Below, one piece after another: positions 14,769 to 23,603 of a stretch of DNA of 64,000 nt. Position 1 is the stretch's first letter. Each line of letters opens with the position of its first letter. Source of the DNA: Mycolicibacterium poriferae (GTDB lineage: Bacteria; Actinomycetota; Actinomycetes; Mycobacteriales; Mycobacteriaceae); the NCBI RefSeq assembly GCF_010728325.1, contig NZ_AP022570.1:4464001-4528000 (forward strand), read 5' to 3'. Made by a program: the position numbers and the translations under genes. The notes under the pieces were generated by a model. That model saw only the letters and a list, made by a program, of their open reading frames with translations, searched no databases and was not told where the DNA came from.

Positions 14769-15187
14769 GGATTTCCGCCGCCGGCCGACTGGTCGCCGCG
14801 CGCCCAGAAGGACCGGTTGTCCTTGCTGATACACGTCAGGAACAGACCGTCAGGCGCCTGCGCGACCTCACCCTCCAAGGCCGGGCACAGGTCACCCTCG
14901 ATCTTGACGCCGTGCATCTCGGGTGAGCGGAACCAGCGCGGCTCGTACCGCCGCGGCGAACCGCAGAACACCAGCCGGCCCCAATTGGTCACCCCGAACA
15001 CGTAGTAGGTGGTGTTGTTGCAGTACGACCCGAGCACCACATTGGGCTGTATGCCGGGCACGCAGTTCGGATAATTGCACTCCGCGCCGGGCGGTGGCGG
15101 TGGGGGCTGGGCGGCCGCCGACGGACCGGTGGTCAGCCAGCCGGATGCCGCCAGAGCAGCCGATGCTGCGACGAGGAGGTAGCGCAC
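14756..15187 (-). CDS. Secreted cysteine-containing protein of unknown function
   Basis: 143 aa. A signal peptide (YLLVAASAALAASGWLTTGPSAAAQ) precedes a Pro-rich linker and a mature domain with six cysteines (ECNYPNCVPG, GSYCNN, LVFCGSP, GDLCPAL, LFLTCIS). These suggest disulphide bonds. No known catalytic motif is visible. GTG start at 15187 was chosen because the signal peptide begins there; the longer frame upstream overlaps the divergent promoter. Divergent from another secreted protein (15265), with an operator-like dyad 20 bases upstream of this start. The last codons overlap the 17-bp repeat array. Confidence 0.65.
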   Translation of the reverse strand: MRYLLVAASAALAASGWLTTGPSAAAQPPPPPPGAECNYPNCVPGIQPNVVLGSYCNNTTYYVFGVTNWGRLVFCGSPRRYEPRWFRSPEMHGVKIEGDLCPALEGEVAQAPDGLFLTCISKDNRSFWARGDQSAGGGNPPPQ

Positions 15188-15207
15188 CCGACCATTTTTC
15201 CATGTGC

Positions 15208-15222
15208 GGGAACGAAATTCTC
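15208..15222. promoter_or_regulatory. Operator-like dyad GGGAAC-GAA-ATTCTC
   Basis: It matches the window consensus at 10 of 12 half-site positions (right half perfect). It lies in the 77-base gap between two divergent secreted-protein genes. Confidence 0.4.
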
Positions 15223-15264
15223 GCTTTTGGAGAGCGTAGCTCTGGCCACGATTAGGCTGAAAGG

Positions 15265-15783
15265 ATGCGTGCATCAGGTGTACTCGTTGGCATCGCCGCG
15301 ACAGCGGCAGTGGTACTGGCCGGCGTGAATCTGGCCCCCGCGGCACAGGCCGACGACTTCGGTACCGACATCAGTGGAACCTGGCGGGTGTTCTCCAACG
15401 GAGAATGGGCCCGCACCAACGAGGTTCTCATCGATCAGCAGTCGGTACTGGAGACGTGGACGGTCAACACCACCTGCGTGAGCCCCATCGAGTGCTACGG
15501 CGAAGTCACCAGCAGCCTCGGCTGGACCGGCTCTGCCTACCTCGCCGATTACTGGTATGTCGAGCACGAGGTGCCCAACTGGATGCCCTGCCCCAACGGC
15601 ACATTCGCCACCGGCCACCAGAAGTTCATCCTCACCGGCTGGGACCCCGCCATCGAGCGAACGATCCGGCGGAATATAACGACGTTCATCGGCCGAAACG
15701 TGACCAAGAGCAACAGCGGCGCGTGCGGCGTCAACCAACCCAAGGTCATCGAACTGCCGGTCCGGATGGAGAAGATCAGCTGA
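15265..15783 (+). CDS. Secreted protein of unknown function
   Basis: 172 aa. A signal peptide (VLVGIAATAAVVLAGVNLAPAAQAD, cleavage after AQA) is followed by SGTWRVFSNGEWARTNEV and a compact domain with four cysteines (TTCVSPIEC, WMPCPN, SGACG). GTWRVFSNGEW resembles a type of small secreted mycobacterial protein often found beside mce genes. The small secreted protein at 32140 is similar in size and general style, but homology is not established. ATG start 15265 has a gaaagg Shine-Dalgarno. It converges on mceF with 25 bases between stops. No enzymatic role can be assigned. Confidence 0.7.
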   Translation: MRASGVLVGIAATAAVVLAGVNLAPAAQADDFGTDISGTWRVFSNGEWARTNEVLIDQQSVLETWTVNTTCVSPIECYGEVTSSLGWTGSAYLADYWYVEHEVPNWMPCPNGTFATGHQKFILTGWDPAIERTIRRNITTFIGRNVTKSNSGACGVNQPKVIELPVRMEKIS

Positions 15784-15808
15784 CGCACGCCCGATCTGTT
15801 GCTCGGCG

Positions 15809-17461
15809 TCAGGTCGGCATCAGGTCGGTCCAGGACTTCGGTATGTCCCCACCTACCGTGGTCAACTGCTGCACCTGACCGTCCGGGCTGACGAATTGTC
15901 CGGTCTGAGGATCATAGGGCACAGCCGCTACTGAGGGCCCGACCGCCGACTCACCGCCAAAGGCACTGGGAGCGGCGGGAACCGCTTGATCCGGATTGAG
16001 CGGGCCCTGTCCCGGCGGTAGCGGGGCAGGCGGCGGCGGCCCTGCCGGAATCGGTGGTGGCGGTGCACCCGCAGGCGCCAACTCCGGCGCAAAAGGGGTC
16101 GGGGCCAGTTCCGGCGACAACGGCGGAGTCCCGGCCGGAACAGCACCCGGCGGCAGTGGCGTGCCCTCCACCGGCGCGTAGATCCGTTCCTCGAAGTCCA
16201 CCCGGTCGTCGAGCGGAATGCCCTGCGCGATGAGGTTCGGGTCGAACGGATACGGCCCCAACAGGTGCTGCCGCATCGTAGTGGGCACGAACCCGCGCGG
16301 ATCGTTGCACAGCTCGACTGTCGGTGCGCGCTTGCCCGGATGGCCCATACACGGGTAGTTGCGCGCGCCGCGGACATTGAGCGGGGAGTCCTGAGGCAGC
16401 TTGCAGTACAGCCCATCTGGGGTGTCGATCGTGGTCTCGTCCTCGGGTGAGCGCCATTGCGACGGCGGCAGGAACCCTACCGTGCAGGGATTCGGGTCGC
16501 TGATGGTGAGCGCGAAGTCACCCATAGGCAGGCCCGTCGGATTGTTCTGCGGCAGGCCAAACGATTGCTGCGCGGCGATGATGCTGGGGAACAACACCAG
16601 CAGCTGCTCCAGAGACGGATTGTATGTCACGAGGATCTGGCCGACCGTGGTCAGGTTGGACAGCAGGATGGGCAGAGTCGGTTTGATCCCGTCCAGCAGC
16701 GCGCTGACTTCCTGTGTGAATCCCGGGCCTTGCTGCAGGATGGCGCGCACCTCGGGGTCGTTCTGCACGACCTGTTCCGAAATGCCGTTCAAGCTGCGCG
16801 CCCAGGTGCGGATGGCATCGGTGGTCTCAGCCTGCGATTCCAGAAGTGGCCCGCTGTCGTCCACCAATGCGCGCGTCTCTGTCGCGATTCCGCTCATGTC
16901 CTCAGTCACCGTGGACGCGGAATCGAGCAAGGAGGCGAAGTCGGGTCCGGCGCCATTGAACGCGAGGAACGTCTCATCGAGCAGATCCGGGATGCGGTCC
17001 TTGGGCAGACTCTCCACCAAGGCGCCCAACTGGTCGAGCATTGGGCCTACCGCCTGGGGAATCGTGGTGTCGCCCCTTGCGATCCGTGAACCGTCCTCGA
17101 GGTAGGGGCCTGAGTCGGTGCGAGGACGCAGGTCGACGTACTGTTCGCCGACCGCCGACACGCTGCGGACCTCGGCTTCCAGGTTCGCCGGGACCTTGGG
17201 TGACGTGTCGAGCGACAACGTCGCCTCCGCCCCGGTTTCGGTGAGGCGCACCTCACGGACTTTGCCGATCTGCACTCCGCGATAGGTCACGTTCGCGAAC
17301 TCGTAGAGACCGCCGGAGGCTGGTAGTTCCATCGTGACCGTCAACCGGCCGGCGCCGAGCAGCGTGGGTAGCTGAATGTAGGCGAACACCATGACCGCCA
17401 CCCCGACGATCGACGCGATCGTGAACAGCATCAACTGTGTTCGAACGAACCGGGTGAGCAT
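15809..17461 (-). CDS. mceF: MceF-family lipid-transport protein
   Basis: 550 aa, last gene of the mce operon. An N-terminal membrane anchor (about 8-35, MLFTIASIVGVAVMVFAYI) is followed by the MCE/MlaD domain (about 38-115, VTYRGVQIGKVREVRL). A long helical region with VGEQYVDLRP leads into it, and a Pro-rich tail from about residue 440 (PPPPIPAGPPPPAP-type) ends the protein. MceA-F assemble into a hexameric tunnel through which lipids reach the YrbE permease. Start ATG overlaps the mceE stop by ATGA. It converges on the secreted-protein gene at 15265. Confidence 0.9.
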   Translation of the reverse strand: MLTRFVRTQLMLFTIASIVGVAVMVFAYIQLPTLLGAGRLTVTMELPASGGLYEFANVTYRGVQIGKVREVRLTETGAEATLSLDTSPKVPANLEAEVRSVSAVGEQYVDLRPRTDSGPYLEDGSRIARGDTTIPQAVGPMLDQLGALVESLPKDRIPDLLDETFLAFNGAGPDFASLLDSASTVTEDMSGIATETRALVDDSGPLLESQAETTDAIRTWARSLNGISEQVVQNDPEVRAILQQGPGFTQEVSALLDGIKPTLPILLSNLTTVGQILVTYNPSLEQLLVLFPSIIAAQQSFGLPQNNPTGLPMGDFALTISDPNPCTVGFLPPSQWRSPEDETTIDTPDGLYCKLPQDSPLNVRGARNYPCMGHPGKRAPTVELCNDPRGFVPTTMRQHLLGPYPFDPNLIAQGIPLDDRVDFEERIYAPVEGTPLPPGAVPAGTPPLSPELAPTPFAPELAPAGAPPPPIPAGPPPPAPLPPGQGPLNPDQAVPAAPSAFGGESAVGPSVAAVPYDPQTGQFVSPDGQVQQLTTVGGDIPKSWTDLMPT

Positions 17462-18801
17462 CAGCCACCACCTCCGGGGACCGGCGGGACCTCACCGGGC
17501 GGCGAGGGCGCTGCCGGTTCGGGTACTTGCTCGCCGTACGGGCCGGCGAAGATCTGCGACGACGTGATCGGCGCCGACTGCGGCAGCCACGGCGCACTGG
17601 GTGGGGGTGGAACAACGGGCAGCAACGGACCCGCCGCCGGCGGCATGCCGGCCGTACCCGCTGTCAGCTCGGCGGGCGGCGCCGCGTCCGGCGGGGGCGG
17701 CGCAACGCCGAGCATCATGGGATCGTAAGAGTAATTGAGGTAGTACGGATCACCCGGTGCGGGTATGAGCTTCGCGTTCTCGTCACCCCAGCGGGTGCCG
17801 AGCAGCAGCGTCTTCTTCAGCCGGGGGTAGGTGATGTCGAACGTCGCATACAGGTTGATGTAGTCGCCGCGGGTGATCCGGTCGGCGAATGTGGGACCGT
17901 ACGGGAAAGCCGATGCCCAGAGCACCGCGAGATTCAGGTCGGGTCCGACGTCGGCCAGCGCGCCGAGGATCGGCCCCAGGTTCTCCAAGTTCTGCACCAG
18001 GTCGTCGCCGGCGTCGTTGACCAGTCCGGCGGCGGTGTCGCTGAACTGGCCCAACTTCTCCAGCGCGGTGGTGAACCGGGGCCGCTCGGTGATCAGCACA
18101 TCGATGGCGGGTGGAATGTCCTGCAGCGCTTGGTCGATGACCGCCTGTTGACCGGCGAAGGTCCCGGCCACCCGGCGCAGCTGCTGGATCGAGGCGATGA
18201 TGTTGTCGCGTTGCTGGTCGAGCACTCCGACGAAATCGTCGAGACGGGTCAGCAGCTCGCGTATCTCATCTTCGCGCCCGGACAACCCGGTGTTCATGTT
18301 GTGGATGATGTCCCCGAGCTGACCGAGCCCACCACCGTTGACCACGGTCGACAACGCGGCCAGGGTCTGCTCGGTGGTGGGATAGGTCGACGATTCGTTG
18401 AGCGGCAGCGTGGCTCCCGGCTGAAGCCTGCCGGCCGGTTCCTCGCCGAGTGGCGGGTCGAGCGCAAGGTGCATCGAGCCCAGCAAGCTGGTCTGCCCCA
18501 CAGTGGCGACCGCGTTCGCGGGCACCACGACATCCGGCTTGACCGAGATGTCCACGCTGGCGTGCCAGTCCTGCACGTTCATCTCGCCGACACTGCCAAC
18601 GATGACGTTGTCGATCATCACCGGCGAGTTCGATTCGAGGGTCGCCACATTGGGGATCTCGACGTGATAGGTCACGGCATCGGGGCCCCGGCCCACCGCA
18701 CCAGGTAGCGGCAGCGAGTTGACACCCTGGAATGCGCAACCGGACAGCGACAGCGCGACGCTGCACCCGAATATGCTCAGTCGCTGAGCTCCGCGGATCA
18801 T
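17461..18801 (-). CDS. mceE: MceE-family lipoprotein
   Basis: 446 aa. The signal peptide ends in the lipobox LSGC with the lipidated Cys at residue 22, as expected for the lipoprotein member (LprK/LprN type) of Mce sets. The MCE domain (about 40-120, NSPVMIDNVIVGSVGEM) is followed by helical repeats around GLGQLGDIIHNMNTGLSGREDEI and a Pro-rich tail (from about 375). It would anchor the Mce tube to the membrane by its lipid. Start and stop overlap mceD and mceF respectively by ATGA. Confidence 0.9.
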   Translation of the reverse strand: MIRGAQRLSIFGCSVALSLSGCAFQGVNSLPLPGAVGRGPDAVTYHVEIPNVATLESNSPVMIDNVIVGSVGEMNVQDWHASVDISVKPDVVVPANAVATVGQTSLLGSMHLALDPPLGEEPAGRLQPGATLPLNESSTYPTTEQTLAALSTVVNGGGLGQLGDIIHNMNTGLSGREDEIRELLTRLDDFVGVLDQQRDNIIASIQQLRRVAGTFAGQQAVIDQALQDIPPAIDVLITERPRFTTALEKLGQFSDTAAGLVNDAGDDLVQNLENLGPILGALADVGPDLNLAVLWASAFPYGPTFADRITRGDYINLYATFDITYPRLKKTLLLGTRWGDENAKLIPAPGDPYYLNYSYDPMMLGVAPPPPDAAPPAELTAGTAGMPPAAGPLLPVVPPPPSAPWLPQSAPITSSQIFAGPYGEQVPEPAAPSPPGEVPPVPGGGG

Positions 18802-20291
18802 GACGGCGGCGTCCCTTCTGCCGGCAACAGCGGACCTGGCGCCGAGGGCGGAGCCGCGGGCGCCGGCGTGGGCGGTAGCAACAGTCCGTCGACGGTCTGC
18901 GGCTGGGCCGGAATATTGGAGATGATGTTGGGCGGCCCGGGGATCGGCGCACCGGGGAACAGCGCCGGCGACGGGATGGCCGGAGCGTCGTCATCGGGCG
19001 TGTACAACCCGGGCGGGCCGGGCGGGGCGTTCCAACCAGGTGGCGGGGGGACATCCCCGGCTCCGACGTAGGCCGACACGTCCGGGAACGGCTCTGGCGG
19101 GTCCCCCGGCCCGGCACCGCCGGGGGCCAGCTTCGGATCGGTGTAGATGAGCCGATCCGGGTTCACCGCGGGACGCAGATAGGCATTGATCGGGAAGGGC
19201 AGGTTGGCGAAGTTCAGCAGCCGCAGCGCCGGACCGAGGTAGTTCGCACACAGCTTGGCGGTCTCCGGCGCCGTGGTGTTGGCCACTCCCCCGATCAGTC
19301 CGCACACGAACCACACCGGGTTCGAGAAGTTGTTGAGCGCGAAGGCGCCGGTGACCGAACCACCGTTGGGGTAGAAGATGTTGTTGAAGTTGCCGATCGC
19401 GTTCGGTGTGATGTGCAGGACGTTCTCGAAATCCAATTGGTGATCGACCAGGACCTGGGTGACCTCTTTGAGGCTGCGGATCTGCTCGGTGGTCTGGTCT
19501 CTGCTGCCGGCGACGAAGCGCTGTACCTCGCCCATCGCCACCGACAGGTCGGACAGCGCAGCGTCCAGATCCGACCTGCTGTCGTTGACGACGCTGGTCA
19601 GACTGGCCAACCGGTTCTGGAACTGGACGATCTGCACCTTGCTGTCCCGCAGCGCGCCGACGAAGACCTGCAAATTCTTGATGATGTCGACGATGTTGCC
19701 GCTGCCCTCGGCGAAGATGCGGGCGGCACCGGACAGCTGAGCCAGCGTCTGCCGTAGCTTCGCGCCGTTGCCGTCCATCGCGTTGGCGGCGCTGTCGACG
19801 AACCGGGAGATCGACGTGCCCGACTCGTCCGCCTGCGGACCGAGTTCGGTGGCCAGACGCATCAATTGGTCCTTGACTTCGTCCCATTCGACCGGAACGG
19901 CGGTGCGATCACTCGGAATCACGGCGCCGTCGCGCATCGTAGGCCCGCCGCCGTCCCGATAGGCAGGGGTCAGCTGCACGTAGCGGGCCGCCACCAGGTT
20001 CTGGGCGACGATCACCGCGTTCGCATCTGCCGGAACCGGCACATCGCTGTTGATTTCGAGCGTCATCTTGGTCTCGGTACCCGCGGGCTCGATCCCGCTG
20101 ATCGTGCCCACCTTGACCCCCGAGACCCGGACCTCGTCACCGGGGTAGATCGCCGTGGCAGTCGGGAAATAGGCCGTGATGGTCTTGGGTCCGAAGAACA
20201 CCTGCCGGACCAGGAATGCCGCACCGGCGACGAGAACCAGCGCCAGCACGATCGCCGTGCCGGCGACCAGACGCTTACGGGTTGCCGTCAT
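18798..20291 (-). CDS. mceD: MceD-family lipid-transport protein
   Basis: 497 aa. An anchor helix (about 9-30, GTAIVLALVLVAGAAFLV) precedes an MCE domain at about 38-115 (YPGDEVRVSGVKVGTISGI). A helical domain follows, with the family-typical QNLVAARYVQLTP and HITPNAIGNFNNIFYP. The last ~100 residues are Pro/Gly-rich. ATG 20291 is the only Met ahead of the anchor; it overlaps the end of mceC by 17 bases. The frame continues upstream within mceC but is not coding there. Confidence 0.9.
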   Translation of the reverse strand: MTATRKRLVAGTAIVLALVLVAGAAFLVRQVFFGPKTITAYFPTATAIYPGDEVRVSGVKVGTISGIEPAGTETKMTLEINSDVPVPADANAVIVAQNLVAARYVQLTPAYRDGGGPTMRDGAVIPSDRTAVPVEWDEVKDQLMRLATELGPQADESGTSISRFVDSAANAMDGNGAKLRQTLAQLSGAARIFAEGSGNIVDIIKNLQVFVGALRDSKVQIVQFQNRLASLTSVVNDSRSDLDAALSDLSVAMGEVQRFVAGSRDQTTEQIRSLKEVTQVLVDHQLDFENVLHITPNAIGNFNNIFYPNGGSVTGAFALNNFSNPVWFVCGLIGGVANTTAPETAKLCANYLGPALRLLNFANLPFPINAYLRPAVNPDRLIYTDPKLAPGGAGPGDPPEPFPDVSAYVGAGDVPPPPGWNAPPGPPGLYTPDDDAPAIPSPALFPGAPIPGPPNIISNIPAQPQTVDGLLLPPTPAPAAPPSAPGPLLPAEGTPPS

Positions 20292-21378
20292 TGGGAAGAT
20301 CTCCTGGCTGCGGGATGCTGTTGACGGGGAACGGAAGCTCGGCACGCGGACCCGCGTTGTCGGGCGGCTGACCGGCTTCCACACCGCGCCGGAAGCCGAA
20401 GGCGTAGTCGAGGAACGGCTGCAGCAGCTGCGCCGGCTGCAGGTTGGGTACCAACGCGTTGTAATAGGCTCCGTTGGAGACGATCTCGCCCTGGGTCAGA
20501 TAGTACTTCGCGGCACCAGGCAACATCTTCGCCAGGTTGTCCCGGTTCCGCTCCAGCATCCTGGTGACGTTGTTCAGCCTCTCCAGTGCCGGGGCCAGTT
20601 CCTGTTCGTTGTCGGCCACCACTCCGATCAACTGCTGCGAGACCGCTGAGATACTCGACAGCAAGCTGGTGATCGCGTAGCGCCGGTCGTTGAGGACCGC
20701 GACGAGGTCGTTGGCGTTCAGGATGAGCGCGTTGACCTGTCGGCTGCGTTCCGAGAAGATTCCGGTGACCTCGCCGGCGGTCTGCAGCAGCTCGGCCAAA
20801 CTCTCGTTACGGTTGTTCAACGCGTTGGACACCCGCGACAGCCCGTCGAAGGTGGGGCCGAGCTGCGGCGACACCTGATCGAGCGTCTGGGCCAAGGTGT
20901 CCAGCGACTGATTCAGCGATTCGGTGTCGGTGGCCGCGGTGTTGGCGGTGAGATCGCTGAGTGCATCTGTCAAGGCGTACGGCGATGTCGTCCGCGTCGT
21001 CGGGATCACCGTCTGGGGATCGAGCGTGCCGCTGCCCGCGGACTCGAGAGCCAGCACGCGTTCACCGAGCAGCGTTCCGGTCTTGATGTGCGCGGTGGTG
21101 TCGGAGCCGAGCGCGTATTGACCGGCGATCGTGAATCCGACCAGGGCATCGCCGTTGTCGAGCCCGATCGAGGACACCGAGCCAACCTTGATTCCGGATA
21201 CCGTGACGTCGTTGCCGACGGTGAGGCCGCCTGCTTCGGTGAACAACGCTTGATAACGAACTGCCGTTGCCCACTGCACCAGTCTTTCCGGCTGCAGACC
21301 GACCGCGATCACCAGGATGATGGTGACGAGACCGATGAATCCGGCTCTGGCGAGCTGTGCGCCGCGATACTTCAGCAT
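20275..21378 (-). CDS. mceC: MceC-family lipid-transport protein
   Basis: 367 aa. The N-terminal anchor (about 11-28, AGFIGLVTIILVIAVGL) is followed by an MCE domain (GNDVTVSGIKVGSVSSIGL, about 53-72). Long alpha-helical repeats (SLDTLAQTLDQVSPQLGPTFDGL) probably form the tunnel barrel. The short tail lacks the Pro-rich extension seen in MceD-F. The ATG directly abuts the mceB stop (no gap), consistent with translation coupled along the operon. Confidence 0.9.
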   Translation of the reverse strand: MLKYRGAQLARAGFIGLVTIILVIAVGLQPERLVQWATAVRYQALFTEAGGLTVGNDVTVSGIKVGSVSSIGLDNGDALVGFTIAGQYALGSDTTAHIKTGTLLGERVLALESAGSGTLDPQTVIPTTRTTSPYALTDALSDLTANTAATDTESLNQSLDTLAQTLDQVSPQLGPTFDGLSRVSNALNNRNESLAELLQTAGEVTGIFSERSRQVNALILNANDLVAVLNDRRYAITSLLSSISAVSQQLIGVVADNEQELAPALERLNNVTRMLERNRDNLAKMLPGAAKYYLTQGEIVSNGAYYNALVPNLQPAQLLQPFLDYAFGFRRGVEAGQPPDNAGPRAELPFPVNSIPQPGDLPNDGNP

Positions 21379-22404
21379 CTACTCGTCCACGCACCTTCCG
21401 GTCTCTTGCTTGATCCAGGGGAACACCACGGTGCGGCCCTCCAGATCACTGGCGCGGAAGGAGATACCGCAGATGTAGTAGGGGAACCACGCGCCGTAGG
21501 AACCGACCCGGGCCAGCTTTCTGTAGATCTCGGGGAGCCGCTGAATAGTCGCGTCGAGCCGTTCCAGATCGTTGTCCACCAGCGGGGCCAACCGGTTGAG
21601 TTCGTCGACCGTGTTGGCCAGCGGCGCCCGCCCGCGGGCGAGCAGGTCGGCCAACGATGTCGTGCCGTTGTCGAGCGCCTCGATGGCAGTACCGATCGGA
21701 TCGCGATCCGTGGACAACCCGGAAACCAGCTGTTCGAGCTTGTCGATCGCACCCGAGAACTGTTCGCCGTCGTCGGCCAACGTATCCAGTACTGCCCGCA
21801 GGTCGTCGATCAGCTGCTCGATGACCTGGTTGTTGTCAGCCAGTGAGTTGGTGAACGACGAGGTCTTGGAGAACAGTGACTCCAACGTGCCGCCCTGCCC
21901 CTGCAGAATCTGCACCAGCGACGACGTCAGCGCGTTGACGTCTTCCGGGTTCAGGCCCTGAATCACCGGTTTGAGGCCACCGAGAAGCAGATCCAGGTCG
22001 AGCGCCGGCGCAGTGCGATCCTCGGGGATCCGCCCGCCGACCGGGAGAATTTTCGTCGAGTCCGGGGTGTCGATGAGTTCCATGTACCGGTCGCCGACCA
22101 GGTTGAGATACCGGATGGCCGCGGTGGTCCCCTGAGTCAGGGCGATGTCGCGATCGGCGTCGAACGTGACCAGCACGTTGCGGTCCTGCTGCAAGTCGAC
22201 CCCGGTGACGGTACCCACCCGGATGCCGGCGATCCGTACGGTGTCGCCGGTCTTCAACCGGGAAGCATCGGTGAACACGGCGGAGTACTCGTTGGTCGGC
22301 CCAGTTCTCGCATCGCTGAAAACCATGAACAGGAAGGCGGTGAGCACGATCATCACGACGCCGAAAGCGCCGAATTTGATGAGGGTTCCAGTTGATCGCG
22401 TCAT
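21379..22404 (-). CDS. mceB: MceB-family lipid-transport protein
   Basis: 341 aa. The anchor helix is at about 9-29 (FGAFGVVMIVLTAFLFMVF). The MCE domain (about 50-105, GDTVRIAGIRVGTVTGVDL) includes the LVGDRYMELI strand. The helical region ends in the conserved C-terminal cysteine pair region (YYICGISFRAS ... GRCVDE). ATG 22404 overlaps the mceA stop by ATGA; the longer upstream frame lies inside mceA. Length is typical of MceB proteins. Confidence 0.9.
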   Translation of the reverse strand: MTRSTGTLIKFGAFGVVMIVLTAFLFMVFSDARTGPTNEYSAVFTDASRLKTGDTVRIAGIRVGTVTGVDLQQDRNVLVTFDADRDIALTQGTTAAIRYLNLVGDRYMELIDTPDSTKILPVGGRIPEDRTAPALDLDLLLGGLKPVIQGLNPEDVNALTSSLVQILQGQGGTLESLFSKTSSFTNSLADNNQVIEQLIDDLRAVLDTLADDGEQFSGAIDKLEQLVSGLSTDRDPIGTAIEALDNGTTSLADLLARGRAPLANTVDELNRLAPLVDNDLERLDATIQRLPEIYRKLARVGSYGAWFPYYICGISFRASDLEGRTVVFPWIKQETGRCVDE

Positions 22405-23594
22405 CCGGGCATCCCGATCTGTGCGGTGTTGCGCGGGGGTCCGTCCAGGGGGCCGAACAGCCAGTTCTTGAGCCCTTCGGAGTTCAGCAGAATTCCGGCG
22501 TTGCCGTATTTCGAAGGGTTTGAGCCGATGTCGCCGATGATCTGCGGCGGCACGAACTCTGCCGGCTGTTCGGGCAGACCGAGTTCGTCGCAATAGTCCG
22601 CACCGCCGCTGGAGGCCGCCACCTTGGGCAGATCGCCGGGATAACGGTAGCGCTCGACGCCCAGTGTCAGGCCGGCGGACACGATGACACCCGAGTACTG
22701 CGGCGCCGATCTCGCGAACGGCACCAGGCCGCCGATGCCGCACCACAGCGACCGACGGTAATCGTGCAGCACGGTCGTGGTGGGTATCAACACGTCCAGC
22801 ACATCGGTCAACGCCTGCCGGTTACCGCCCACCACCTCGTTGCCGAGGTCGGCCAGACCGATAGCGCTGACCAGGAACTCATCCAGGTTCTGCTGCTCCT
22901 CGACGATCGAATTGCTCAGCGTGGTCGTGTTCTCGATGGTGGAGACGATGTCCGAACCGGCATCGGCGTAGGCGTTGAGCGTCGGGACAGCCAGTTCGAT
23001 GTCACGGGCAAGGTTGGGCAGGCTTGGTTCCAGTTCGGCCAGCACGGCGTTGAAGTCGGTCAGGGTCTGGCCGAATTTCTCCCCGCGCCCGTTGAACGCC
23101 TGGGCGATCGCACCCAGGGTCTCGTTGAGTTTGGCGGGGTCGATCGAGTCGAGAACGTCGACCAACTGTTGGAAGACGGTGTTCACCTCGACGGTGACAT
23201 GCTCGCCCTGGAGCACCTGTCCGGCCGACAGGGTTCCCGACGGGTCGGACGGAGGCGCGAGTTGGACGAACTTGGCGCCGAATACCGTCGAAGCGGCGAT
23301 GTCGACGTTCACGTTCGACGGGATCAACCGCATCTGCGACGGATCCATGGCCAGCGTGAGCTCGGCCATCCCGTCCGGCCGGTAGGAGATCGACTCGACG
23401 CTGCCCACCTGAACGCCGCGCATCTTGACCTTGGCGTCGGGGTTCATCACCAGGCCGGCGCGCGGGGACACCACGGTCACGGTGTCGGTCTTGGTGAAGA
23501 CGCCGTTGAAGAATGCCAGCGCAACGACGAGCACCGCGACCAGTGCCACGATCAGTCCGAGTCCGGCCAGCGGACGGACGTAACTCTTGCTCAA
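22401..23594 (-). CDS. mceA: MceA-family lipid-transport protein
   Basis: 397 aa. The N-terminal anchor (about 9-30, LAGLGLIVALVAVLVVALAFF) is followed by an MCE domain (KVKMRGVQVGSVESISY, about 55-72) and FGAKFVQLAPP. VEVNTVFQQLVDVLDSIDPAKLNETLGA, just after, is the characteristic MceA block. The C-terminus contains the conserved YRRSLWCGIGG and SGGADYC cysteines. MceA proteins bind lipids and help define substrate choice. The paralogue group (mce1-4 or an environmental mce) cannot be fixed from the sequence by eye. It lies 9 bases after the yrbEB stop. Confidence 0.9.
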   Translation of the reverse strand: MSKSYVRPLAGLGLIVALVAVLVVALAFFNGVFTKTDTVTVVSPRAGLVMNPDAKVKMRGVQVGSVESISYRPDGMAELTLAMDPSQMRLIPSNVNVDIAASTVFGAKFVQLAPPSDPSGTLSAGQVLQGEHVTVEVNTVFQQLVDVLDSIDPAKLNETLGAIAQAFNGRGEKFGQTLTDFNAVLAELEPSLPNLARDIELAVPTLNAYADAGSDIVSTIENTTTLSNSIVEEQQNLDEFLVSAIGLADLGNEVVGGNRQALTDVLDVLIPTTTVLHDYRRSLWCGIGGLVPFARSAPQYSGVIVSAGLTLGVERYRYPGDLPKVAASSGGADYCDELGLPEQPAEFVPPQIIGDIGSNPSKYGNAGILLNSEGLKNWLFGPLDGPPRNTAQIGMPG

Positions 23595-23603
23595 CGCGCC
23601 CTC

